DNA of 64,000 nt from contig NC_065878.1 in NCBI RefSeq assembly GCF_933775445.1, forward strand, positions 22,518,395 through 22,582,394. The letters are read 5' to 3'. The stretch is from Argentina anserina. Taxonomy: Eukaryota > Streptophyta > Magnoliopsida > Rosales > Rosaceae. Position 1 is the first letter of the stretch. The number at the start of each line of letters is the position of its first letter. Made by a program: the position numbers and the translations under genes. The notes below the pieces were generated by a model, which did no database searches, was not told where the DNA came from, and saw only the letters and a list, made by a program, of their open reading frames with translations. Positions 1-11,351 of the stretch are shown here, piece by piece.

Positions 1-387
1 AAGATGAGCACCAAGGAAGTTGATGAACAGATGATCAACGTCCAAAACAAGAATTCATCTTACTTTGTTGAGTGGATCCCCAACAATGTCAAGTCCACTG
101 TTTGTGACATTCCCCCAACCGGTCTGAAGATGGCTTCAACGTTCATTGGTAACTCCACTTCCATTCAAGAAATGTTCCGGAGGGTGAGTGAGCAGTTCAC
201 TGCTATGTTCCGTAGAAAGGCTTTCTTGCATTGGTACACAGGAGAGGGTATGGATGAGATGGAGTTTACCGAGGCAGAGAGCAACATGAATGACCTTGTC
301 TCAGAGTACCAGCAGTACCAGGATGCTACTGCAGACGAGGAAGGGTATGACTATGAAGATGAGGAGGAAGTTCAGGAGGAGGCTTGA
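1..387 (+). CDS. TUBB: Beta-tubulin, C-terminal part (5' end outside window)
   Basis: This is the last exon of a beta-tubulin gene, the GTP-binding subunit that pairs with alpha-tubulin to build microtubules. The frame is open from base 1, so the gene begins before the window. The 128 visible codons match the conserved C-terminal domain: the stretch around [12 protein letters not shown], the helix reading [20 protein letters not shown], the [13 protein letters not shown] motif, and an acidic tail ending in EEEVQEEA, where motor proteins and modifying enzymes bind. The stop is TGA at 385-387. The following few hundred bases are T-rich and look like 3' UTR. The family assignment is very secure; which beta-tubulin paralogue it is cannot be told from this fragment. 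Confidence 0.97.
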   Translation, partial: KMSTKEVDEQMINVQNKNSSYFVEWIPNNVKSTVCDIPPTGLKMASTFIGNSTSIQEMFRRVSEQFTAMFRRKAFLHWYTGEGMDEMEFTEAESNMNDLVSEYQQYQDATADEEGYDYEDEEEVQEEA

Positions 388-995
388 TCTTTGATCTTCT
401 CGTCCGCTCCTTTCCTGTTGGGTTATGTTGTGAATTTTAATCTGGATTTGTTCTTAAAATCTTGTTTGGCGATTGGATTGTTGGGTTGGCCGTTATCGCA
501 TGCTTGGTTTTTATTGTAGTTATTTAGGTAGTGGTCTGAAAATATGGTTGGTTTACTAAGATGTGGCGTCTATCATGACTCTGGTGTTCAGTAAAGATTG
601 TGATAGTTATGGTTGAATGCTCTTCGAGTCTTGGTGTTGTTGATATATCGTTGTCTAACTTCTCCAGTTTTCTGTATTGGTTCTTGAACTCGGCCGATGA
701 ATGCTTCGGACAAACTCATCAGGGCAAGAGTGCAGAAGTGTTCGATTGCCAAACCAAAATGTATATAACATAGACCAGACTTTATCATGGCTTTATTCTG
801 GGTGCATTTAAGCATACAAAGCTAGATGACTATTGCCACAACACACCCGTTTCTCACATAGAAAACATAACTACTCTATGGAGTATAGAACAATATACTA
901 ATTCTAATTTGACACACATATATCATAATGACTAGAATAACACACAGGCCCTAAATGATGTAGAAGATCGATATGGGGTACTTCTGTGACCAAGT
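388..995. other. 3' UTR and spacer between tubulin and the PAR1 gene
   Basis: T-rich sequence after the tubulin stop is probably its 3' UTR, to about position 600. The remainder lies downstream of the convergent PAR1-type gene. I see no coding sequence, RNA gene or repeat here. Confidence 0.5.
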
Positions 996-1801
996 TTAGT
1001 AACCGGGTGTTTGTGCTGGAGCAACATACTGCTCCGCTTCCAAGTTCATGTAGCTTACTGGTGCCTCTGCCACCAAGTTAGCCGATTTCACTGGTCCTGG
1101 GGCAACAAATCCAGAACTTCGGATCTCGGACATTTCCCTTCGAGCATTTGCTCCCTGTGCTTCACATATTTTTGGAAGAAACACCCCTATAACAGGATCA
1201 ACGAAATTTATGTCATTAACATGTTAACGTACGTACACTAAAGTATACCGTTACACGGCGTATTTGCATACATACCTTCACCAGCTGCGAGGTTGAAGTA
1301 GAGGTCGACAATGTTGGGGCAACTGCCGTAGCACTGAGGAGAGCAAAGCTTCTGTGTGAAGCGAGACTCGAGGAGAGAGTCGGATGAAATTCCGTAGGAC
1401 TTGCGGTCTAGGCCGCAAGATTTAATGCACTGCTCGCTCTCGATCCAGTCCTTAAATTTGTCCGCTTCAATTTCTGAAGTGCGGCATGTGTATGCTTCCT
1501 CTCCGCTCCTCTTTACGTGCTTCTCAAGCACACAACGTTTGGACGATGACGACACCGCAAATGCACAAGTGCTTTCGTCTAGATTCTCACATGTCACTTC
1601 CCCTGTAAACCGAATTAATTAGTTTCGCATTGACAGTCTCATAACATAACATAACATGTTAGACGATTGAAGAGAAGAAAAAAATGTTTCGCTGCATTAA
1701 ACATGAAAAGAGATAGATCACGAACCAAGAGTGGCTTGCACGCAAACGGCAAGGGCAAGAGCGAGGACTGCAAGGGTCATGAAGCCGTAGTTAGAAGCCA
1801 T
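996..1801 (-). CDS. PAR1 (photoassimilate-responsive) family protein
   Basis: Three exons give a 197-residue protein: 1801-1726, 1602-1276 and 1186-996, with GT-AG introns that keep frame. The first 24 or so residues form a signal peptide (MTLAVLALALAVCVQATLG), so the product is probably secreted. The mature part is cysteine-rich (TCENLDESTCAFAV, KRCVLEK, SEQCIKSCGLDRKSYGISSD, KLCSPQCYGSCPNIVDLYF, LPKICEAQ), the signature of the plant PAR1 family, first described in tobacco as induced by photoassimilate. Its biochemical function is not known. A TATA box lies at about 1949-1957, some 150 bases upstream of the ATG, giving a short leader. The ATG chosen is the first that begins the signal peptide in frame. 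All family cysteines that I can recall appear present, and no lesion is seen. Confidence 0.9.
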
Positions 1802-1948
1802 AATCACAGCTAGCTGATCGAATGTTGCAACCACCGAAGGTAAGCTAGGGTTTCTGGTAATGGCAGAAACTCTCCCCTTGTCCTCACTAGCTAGGAAGGA
1901 ACTTGTACGTATTTTGGGTTGTGAGGGATGCATGGGTGGGGGGAACTC

Positions 1949-1957
1949 CATTTATAG
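1949..1957 (-). promoter_or_regulatory. TATA box of the PAR1-family gene
   Basis: Read on the minus strand the sequence is CTATAAATG, a good TATA match, about 150 bases upstream of the start codon at 1801. Transcription would be expected to start near 1920. Confidence 0.6.
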
Positions 1958-4900
1958 TTGTTTCGAATTCCATGCTAACTGTAGCATTTGGAAAGGCCAG
2001 TCTAATTAGTTAGGAGATGTTAGACTTTGAATTTTAAAAATTGGACACGAACCGTACTTTAAATTTTAGTGGGAGATGAAGAATAAAATTACCCAGCCGG
2101 CCTGCAATTTAATAAATATGAGAGCTAAGCGCGCTAGAGCCGTGTTCGATAGCTTTATACGACCCTAATACTAACGTACTTGACATTAGACCAATACACA
2201 AGTCTGCCCGCTATCAATGGCGTAGATGTATGCGTATATACGTATGGGTGTTTACAAACCATTCAGGACCGAAATAGAAGTCTCCGTTAATTTGAAAGCT
2301 TGCATAATTTAATTAATTTGGTCCGGTAATCACGACAGAGTACGTGTGCTGCCTTAATCATCTTCCTATAACTGTTTTGCTGGTTCGATTCGTTAATTAT
2401 TTGGTCATCGTTCTAGAAACAGATTAGAGTTCTTATTCTTGAGCCTAATCACTGGTTACGCACTATTTCTTTGTGAGTTCGGTTCAAAACCATAAGAATC
2501 AAACTAATCCACCAGATCATTAGAAATGCTAATTAAATCAAAGAGCAATGATTGTGTTGAAGAACTCTACTGGATTGAAGTTCATTAGAGCCCAATCATG
2601 ACAGGTAAAACCGTAAAACATTAAAATGTGGGTGAAACGATCTATGGAACTGAAAAAAAAAACTGATAAATATTACAAGTTTCCATGTCGAAATTCTGAA
2701 TATACGTGTCCAAACCCTCGCCCCAAGTATTATTCTTATTCTTTTCTTAACTGCGAATTAACTAATCAGTTAACTAATAATTAGCAATCTGCCTAACTTT
2801 AGAATATTGCATGGGTAGTTGGGTACCACTCTCCATCCTGTTGCGTACCTTTTTTTATTTGCACTTGATTCTTTGGTATAATCTCTATTGTATCCAAGTC
2901 AAGTAGAGGAGGACATGTATATATATAGTTACTAGTGAGCAAGTTGAAAATTTGAAATTGTAATTTCGTTGTAACTAGAGGCTGGTCCAATAATTCGCCG
3001 ACCCTCGTTGGTGTGGTTGGTCCATTAGAGGCTTGAGAACCAAAAAAATTGAAGTTATCTACGGATGTTTACGCCTACGATTTAAAAAGATATGCGCCAT
3101 AATATCTGTATGGACAGAAAATATTATAACTATATAGAAGTGTTAAGTGCATGAATTAGAGTACCTTAAGTCGGAGGAAATGGGGTTTTTTTTTCATTCC
3201 ATAAACTCTGGGTTTGCTACCGTTAATTTCTTGAACTGGTTAGTACTTCATTAGTACTAGATAAGTAGTGAGTTTATCAACCAAAAAAGAGAGAGAGGTA
3301 GTGAGTTACCTTTCTAGCTTTAGTCCAAATTGAATATATTCCTTAGGGCTTGTTGAACTAATAATACCAGGATTATATTACCTAGCTAAATAATTATTGA
3401 ATTGAACTGTAGTCTTTTCCATCGAAAGATAGTCACATCAGAACCAAACTCAAATTTATAGCAATTATCAAACATACATTTTTAGCAATTAGCAAAATTC
3501 CATACGAAGCATTTATATAACTCATATTTCTTACTCAGTTCATCTCAAAATGCAAACAATAACCCTCTTCCCGATTTAGAAACCCATAACCAAGAGAGTT
3601 ATACACGAAATTGCACACAGTAGAGTTATTGCTAGTCGGCTAGCGAGTCCATATCATTCAGACTATTCAGTGACCTTTGGCACATAAGGCCATTGATCGA
3701 ACATCATAATTTTTGTTGTTTCCAAGTTCCAACTTTCTGGGATGGTTCTTGTCATCCTTTCAGATATATAGTTCCTAATCTCCCAAACTAAGCTGCTTAG
3801 TCTAAGCCGTACATGGCATGCTTCAATCAAAGAAGAAAAAGACGAAGAAACTAATTAAACACAAAAACAAAAACAAAAATAAAAACTACTGTTCGATCAA
3901 GAAAATTAATTGGAAGTTAAAACGAGGACCGGCATCTATTTAGACTTCTAATGCTGAAGTTTGGTAGGCGTGCGAAGAAATCTGCAGTGAGATTTTCATC
4001 AATTGTACGTTCTCCACCGTGGTTTGCGGGTTAATGGAATAGATTATCTTTGCAATTATGCTGGACTACGGCTTAGAGCTTCTAATAATCAATAAAGTCA
4101 GACACAGACGTCAGTTTGGACTTTGAGCCTCTGGATCGATCTGAATATTTGTTCTCCGTAGTCAAGTTCAAGATGAGCGAGTTGGAGACGGGGAAGCCAT
4201 TTATATCTACCAGACTACCACATATGCTTTTCGATCACACTTCTATCAAGGAGTGTCTCCATTAAAGAAACTGATGATGTACGTTTAATTTGCTCGATAG
4301 TACTAACACATCCAACTTAATGCATGTACCCTTATCGATCTTGTGCATGCTTGATGCTTCCCTATTATCTTGGACGTACTGATTGATCAACTGATCAAGA
4401 ACCTGGAAATTGTTAGAATACATATATAGAAGAACACCACACGATCTTAAGTAAAAGAAGTAGTATTAGTACAGGAGTGAAATTGTATTATCTTCCTTTC
4501 AAGATCTACGTACTGATATAAGTAAATAACGAACCATATAATCTACACTAATTTCTGCATGTCATCTTTTCTAAACCAATCTGTATCCATTATAACTACA
4601 TAAAACAAAAGCTGATAATTAAAATTGACCAAATTTTTTGCATCTCTTGATTTCTTACTTAACTAATTACCTGTTTCATCAATCTCTTTGATTCCGAACT
4701 AGTTGATGATGGAAACTTCCGAAAGGATCGCATGATCCAATCAACACCAATAAGTGTCGATGTTATTGATGTCCAAGAATTAGATCAATGCGATCCCTTT
4801 GGAAGCCTCCACCTGCACTAATTAGTGAAGAAGCATACAGTAAGCTTAGGCACGTACGTACTTTGATCATCAAAACACTCTCAAGCCAGAAATGCAGGTC

Positions 4901-6085
4901 CCAAAACTCCCGATCTATGGATCTTGGTAATGAACTAATGAGTAATGATTCAAAACGAAATTACAATGTTTGAAAAAAGAAAATTATATGCACTGGTTCT
5001 GGGTTGGTTCTTGAATTATAGAGCAACAGAGAGAAGGTTGGCTGCTTTTGGCTTCTTTAATTTGTTCACGCATCTGGTGTGATTGAGGAACTTTAGCTTG
5101 CATACATATATAAATACACTCAAGTCATGAAAGATATGCTTCTTCTAGCTGTCTCCCTCTATCAAAAGGGTATTGCTCACTCATGACTCGTGCATTTTGA
5201 TAATTCTCAACTTTATTAATTGGTAGCTAAAATCATCCTAAAATAACAATGACTAAAGTAGCTAATCAAGCACACGAAGCTGATTAAAACCCGGCCATAC
5301 CATATTAGGTCATTTTCCAAAGTTTTGTTTTAAGCATGTTTATGTGGGCGGATCCTTTCGGGAGTAACAAAGAATGGCAAAATCAACTGGCCTACGATCG
5401 ACATTAAATCGTTTGATGTGTTCAATCTCAGATCCTGGCACATGTCAGTTGTATGAGGGACCAAACGTCAAATAATAGAATGGGGGCACTTGCATTGTGC
5501 ATATGGTATATTATAAGATTGGCAGGAAGTGTTGCAATCAAACAGCGGTCCTTGCTGCCAAGAAACTCAGCATTGTTCCCTTTCAGACAGTGACACATTC
5601 CTTCCCGGCCTCCTCTAATAATATGATTGGTTGGGTAAACCACGTGACATTATCACGTGGTGTTCCGGGTACACAAAATAAGTATTCATCTATTAGGCTT
5701 GTGTACCCAAAATTTCATTCAATGCTAATCCCTTGCTACTTAGCCTTCTAATTACAGTTGTTAAATCATATCACTTACATTTGCATGCATGCATACATCG
5801 AATTCCATCTTTGCCATAGTTAGAGTTAAAGAAGACAATACTACAAGCAAAATGCGTCATGTCCATGTTGTCTCACTTTAGACTCTTAACTCTAAATTCT
5901 CATAATGCAATACTTAACGCAATTCGTACGTATTTATATGCATGCCTATTGTCTCACAAAACTAACCTAATCTAGCATTCGGGCTACTTGAATGTATGTG
6001 TGGGCCGGGTCGGTTAATGCCAAATCCTCCAAACCGGGTCATAGCTGGGTTTAGGGCTTTGCCACTCCCACCTTTTATTTCCCGC
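1958..6085. other. Gene-free interval of about 4.1 kb
   Basis: This is AT-rich DNA with only short random open frames, none of which I recognise. It contains two inverted G-boxes at 5641-5659 (listed separately). No terminal repeats or target duplications of a transposon were found. Its right end must hold the promoter of the RPC3 gene, but no clear TATA box was seen. Confidence 0.5.
5640..5660. promoter_or_regulatory. Paired G-boxes (CACGTG x2) in a small palindrome
   Basis: CACGTG occurs at 5641-5646 and again at 5654-5659, forming the near-perfect inverted arrangement CCACGTG-acattat-CACGTGG. G-boxes are classic bZIP/bHLH binding sites in plants. It is about 500 bases upstream of the RPC3 start codon. 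Regulatory use is an inference; it could also be the edge of an old repeat. Confidence 0.35.

Positions 6086-6126
<41 letters not shown>
6086..6126. repeat. (TC)n microsatellite in the RPC3 5' leader
   Basis: About 20 uninterrupted CT/TC units just before the start codon at 6149. Pyrimidine tracts of this kind are common in plant 5' UTRs and this one is likely to be length-variable. Confidence 0.9.
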
Positions 6127-6129
<3 letters not shown>

Positions 6130-6148
6130 GAAGAAGAAGAAGAAGACG

Positions 6149-9100
6149 ATGACGGTGACCAACAGCGGCATCCAATACGCCGTTCAGATCATCACCAAAA
6201 ACTTCGGCAACCTCGTCGCCGTAACTCTCTCTCTAATTTCTCCCTCTAAATTTTCACTTCCTAACTTTTCCCAATCTCTGCAGAAAGTATGCGAAACCCT
6301 ACTCAAATCCGGACCGTTAAACCTCCCGGCCGTAATCAAATCGACGGCGCTCACTCCCCTGCAAGTCAAGAACTCCCTCCTCATTCTAATCCAGCACAAT
6401 TGCGTCCAGCTCTTCACTGAAGAGTCCAGTAAGTCTTCTCCTTCTCTCAATTTTTTTTGGGGCTTTTGATTTTTTCAATCTGTTTTTTTAAACCCTAGTT
6501 TTGAATTGGCTCAATTTGACTAAAGTTCATTGCTTTTTTGTGAAATTGTTGTTTTTGGGCAGAGGCTGTGCTTGGAGTTCAGTACATTGCTGTGTATGAT
6601 AACATACTCCATCGTTTTCGGTTTGCGAAATTTAAGGCTGTTGTAGCTCAGGAGCTTGATGATGATGTTAGTTCAATTTTTCTGTTTGTGTTGACTTTTT
6701 AGGGGTTGAAATTTTGATTAGTGTGTGAATGACATTTGGTTTGTTGTGCTAGTGTAAACAACTTCTTGCTGGTTTACTTGAGCATGGGTAGACTTACACA
6801 GCAGCAGTTGATGGACCGAGCCAATCAGAAGTCCAAATCAAGTAGTAGTCAAGGTATATTGCTATCTATTTGATATCACAAAGTGATGAGTTTGTTAATG
6901 TTGTTTTGTTGTGACTAAATGTGCCTTTTCGTGGGCTCGTTATGGAGATACGTGTTATTTTTTAATTGGGGATGTTTCTGTGGTTTTTCATCTCTGCAGT
7001 TCAGAGTGCTGAAGGTAACTTTGTCTCGTGAATGCTCGTTTTGTTGAACGCTGCCCGGCTCATGAACCATTTCTTGAAGAGCCACCTGAACAACAAGATC
7101 CAAAGAGGCCACGTGGAAAATTTGCTAAGGTAAATGCAAATGCAATTTCTTGTTGCGGCAAATATGATATATTTTGTGTTCCAGGTAGGCCTATTTGATG
7201 AGGAGCTTTTGATAAGTAAAGCTTCTGTTACATATGTTGACAGAGATTGAGTTGTATCTGTGTTTGAGTATTGTTATTTTGGGTTCAGGTTAAGTACTGG
7301 ACAATTTTATCATGATTATTATGTGATTGAACACCTCTCCTGGTTTAATCTGTCTTAAATTAGTGCGTGAAGTAAAACTGTAAATCGACTAAAATCAACA
7401 TGTCAATTTAACCCTTGCAGATGGCTCAAGTACCAGAGACCATAGAACAACGTGTTCTAGCAGCAGCAAGGCCTATGGAAGCAATAAGATTTTTAATCAT
7501 GTCAGATGCGGAAACTGATGATCTGCCACAAGAAAGTGAGAATAACTCTAGTATGTGTGTTGGGGAAAAGGTTGGTACATGGATTACTGTTTTGTAGTAT
7601 GTAAAGTTTTGAAGTCTAGTTATGTTTTAACTTACAGGTTTCTGATTTGATTACAGCGCAAGCATGGTGAAGAACATGGGCCTAATGATAAGGAAGTGAT
7701 TCTCTGGCGTGCTAATTTTGAGCAGTTGATTCGTTGTCTAAGGCATAAGATTGGTTTTCTGTTCGATTTTTCAGTTAATTTATAATTATCAATTCATGTT
7801 AATAGGGGAAACTGGTTTCTTTTACTACTTGAGATTGCTTATGCATGATTTAATCTAAAGTACATGTGCTTACATGCTTTGTATGCTGTGTAAGACAATC
7901 TAGTAGCAGATACGGTCAAATTTACATGCATTTTATCAGCTGTGGATATGGTAATATGTGGTTTTTTAAAATGGACCTTGGAATTGAATGCACTTGACCT
8001 TATAATGCATATTCGTTCTTTAGTTGATGTAACTAAAAAGGTGGTGTATACCAGACAATCATATGGAAGGTATAAACATTACTGAAGTTCTTTTTCTGTA
8101 GTGCATAATGGGTTCTATTACTATACCTTTGTTAATTAAATATGAGATTCTTTTAGAAGTAATTAATTAATTAAATATTAGATGAATTCTCTGCATTCCT
8201 TGTTTTTCAGGTATGCTTCTCCTGTAAGTAAATGTGTCATCTTTCATTAAATCAAGGATCAACAACAAAACTGATTGCACTTTGATATTTGATCGGTGGG
8301 GTTTAGGATTGTGTCGAGAATGTTAAAGCACGGCATGATGATGGAGCTGTGGTTGTGTTAAGAGCAATGCTGAAGGCAACTAGAACTCAAGAGACTAAAG
8401 TGAAAACAGATTATTCAGGTAAGCTGAGTTGGTCTTACACAGTTAACTACATGTGCTGAAGTCTAGGACTATAGGATAGAATTATCTATATTGGTCTCGT
8501 CAACCAGCAAATAATGAACTAGTTATTCAAATTTAATATTTGTTGATAGTTCTCCCATTCATATATGATGAATATATCTTCTGTCCTCACAAATGGTTGT
8601 CTCATTCAAACAGTAGAACTTTAGGTACGATGATGTTTGTGGTCTTTGTCTTGTTATAACAATACAAGATACTTATAAGTCAAAAGTTGTTGCTTTAACT
8701 GATTTGTTTTTACACATATCATCGTTACAATTAACTATTCTTTGTGTTTGCCCTTCTGATTCAAACATTTAAGTTGTCACCACCTCCTGTAGTATGGTTT
8801 TCACTTTTCAATCTGTATGCCACATTGAGCTGGTTTGTCTTGTGATCATTTGAAAGTTGGTAGGATCAAATACCTAGCTCTATGACTTTTTAGCGTTATT
8901 TGGGTTGGGATTTTTTTTCTTTAAACACGTGTTCGCATTTTTTGCTAAAGAGGAATTGTAAGTAATACGAAAATAATGTGAAATCATGGAACTTTATACC
9001 TCATATTGTCATTCCACCTTAACCAATTGTTGTGTTGATAATATTTATAGTTCCTCTAAAGATGGAAGCCATTCATGGTGAGGTAATGGATAGTGAAGCC

Positions 9101-10633
9101 GGTACTTTGACGCAGGAATGTGCCAGAGCTTACCTCAGCTTGTTGTGTGGTGCACCTCTTGTAACAAGAGGATATGAGGATGAAAATGAGGATGACGATG
9201 TGCCATAGAGCGTTGGTACGATGCCATTTTTCTCATTCAATTGCACAGTGGAAATTGGACCATCCTTTATCTTCTTATGGATGGTTTGTGCTGAGTTGCG
9301 ATTGACAAAATGTCTCTTTTCTTTTTTCTCATCAGACTTGAAAAAAATCGTAGAACTGCTCAGCATGATGAGGTTTATCTAATTTCTGTTCATTTATATG
9401 ATGTCTATCATTAGGTCACCAAGATAGAACCTAAGTATATTTGCTATCCTGCAGGTGGAGTCGATTGTTTTGAAACGATTTGGAATGGATGCCTATAGAA
9501 TATTTAGGTTACTGACAAATCAGTCAAATGCTGGTCGGTTTTTTGAGACAGATAAGGTAATAACGTTGTCATGTGTGCCACTTTTCCAATCCATTAAGTT
9601 TTCTAGATCCAGTATAGCCCTTGTTAATACGTTGCTCTCTGTTTTTCATAATATAGTACTGTGTGAAAAAATAGGAGGCTAGCCAGTAACCACATTGTCA
9701 ACAGTAGTCGTGTACTCTTGTATGACATAAGATTGTTACTGCATACTATGTAGTTATCTCTTTATTGGTGTCTCTATTGGCAACCAGGAAATTTTAATAT
9801 ATGGGTAACAACTTGTCAGTATTCTGCTCTTCGTTTACTGTAGTGTATTACTTTAACATGAGACCTTATATGATCAAATATGACGTGCTCAAGTGGTGTT
9901 TCTCGTAACTCATTTACTTGGTTTATTATAGTTATCAGAAATGGCCCTTGTTGATAAAAAGGAAACACCCAAGATTCTCTATAAGCTCTGGAAGGATGAC
10001 TACGTTCATATGGAGGTACTCCATTTATCTTCTTTTCTTTATGCGCATGTGGCACTGTATTTAGTGTTCTGCTGTGATGGTTCCACTTTGTTTGTCAGTT
10101 ACACAATCAGACTTTGTTGACTTATCATGTGTAGAAGTCATATTGATTATCATTAAGATTTCTCTTTCTTTCTGTGTGACAATATCCATCTACCTGCAGA
10201 AATTATCATTGACAGGAGCTAAACAATCACAAGTCATGGTATGGAAGGTACACAAGTCCATTGTTTGGGAACATGTTTTAGATGAGATGTACCATGCGGC
10301 GTTCAATTTGATCAAGCGATATGATCTTGAGAGGGAAGAGAATATGGAGGTCTGTTGGTGCCTTTTCCTTACAAAATTCTTATGGGCTTATATCTTTTTG
10401 TTGCTAAATACCAAATTCATTCTGATGGCAATGTCTGGTTGTTTTACTGCTTCCACAAATTCTGCACTACCCTTGGACCTAACAGATCCATGTTGCAGAT
10501 TATGAGTGTCCAGAAGGAGAAACGTGTTGGTGAGTTAGAGAAAAAAGCCAACCGCTTTATAGCAGTCAGGAAAATCATGGGATTATCCCTCGTGAAGCTT
10601 GATGATGCTCTCATGCTCTTCCATGACTTCTGA
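6149..10633 (+). pseudogene. RPC3: RNA polymerase III subunit RPC3/RPC82-like gene with a disrupted reading frame
   Basis: The conceptual protein matches RPC3 (RPC62/RPC82), the winged-helix Pol III subunit of the TFIIE-like subcomplex used in initiation at tRNA and 5S genes. Exons can be followed end to end: 6149-6220, 6284-6428, 6563-6666, 6753-6853, 7000-7129, 7421-7570, 7657-about 7748, 8307-8418, 9051-9215, 9336-9372, 9454-9556, 9932-10015, 10200-10349 and 10499-10633, ending in the conserved KLDDALMLFHDF. Four breaks are visible: an extra G in GGG at 6786-6788 that brings TAG at 6789 into frame; a small indel at about 7020-7028 giving TGA at 7029; an in-frame TAG at 9206-9208 where the family has Tyr (S-Y-S-V-D); and one missing base at about 9359. 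The donor after RCLRHK at about 7748 is also unclear. Splice sites elsewhere and codons between lesions are well preserved. This suggests recent inactivation, or sequence errors; the stop at 9206 is a substitution and harder to dismiss. Confidence 0.8.
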
Positions 10634-11351
10634 TTTAGTTAGTCAGAACTTGTTGATGCAAATTTATTGCCACTTCGTATAAACAGAGGGCATGTAATTT
10701 CCTCATTGACAAGATCACTTCTCAATCAATATATTGATCTCATTTGTATTCTGACTTTTCTTCACCGAGCACAAGGGCTCTTTGAAATTTCATAAATGTT
10801 GGTATATACGCATCATTATTTAAGTTGAGGACTTCGAAGTTGTAGGGCCAGAGTGAAAGCTTCATTGAGTCGTAAGAATCTGTGGACAATTGGAACATCA
10901 ATTTTTTACACATTGGAAAATTGGTATAATTATGCGGCAATTGTCATGTCATTTGGGATTCAACTTGGTATAATAATTTAGTGCCCCTAGCATTGCACAT
11001 TTCCTGTAAGGCACGCAATTCCTTTACCGACCATACATATCGGCACAAGAGATTTTCCAAATTGATAAAGACTACCTTTCCACAGAAATGTTTGAATGGT
11101 TTTGCAGAGACAAAAGGGTAGAATGCCAAACTGAGTGTGTCAAAAATTACACTAGCTTTGTCAAGAAAATTCTCTTCAGACAACCAAAATGCCCTCTCAG
11201 ATGGAATGAAATTACACTCTTACGACTTATCTCAGCAGATTGGATCCTTGTGACAAAAAGAAATGCATGGCCTTTAGTGTCAGATTTCTTTGCTCCTGAA
11301 TCCGTTAGGTTACCAACTTACCATAGATTATCTCCCTCCTCAGAAGATTCA
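10634..11351. other. Interval between two convergent genes
   Basis: It contains the RPC3 3' flank and presumably the 3' UTR of the minus-strand gene that ends at 11352. One short minus-strand open frame (10944-11183) resembles nothing I know and probably belongs to the UTR. Confidence 0.4.

Noticed and set aside
10944..11183. 79-codon minus-strand frame beyond the stop of the unknown-function gene
   Set aside because: No motif and no splice connection to the gene upstream; best explained as 3' UTR.
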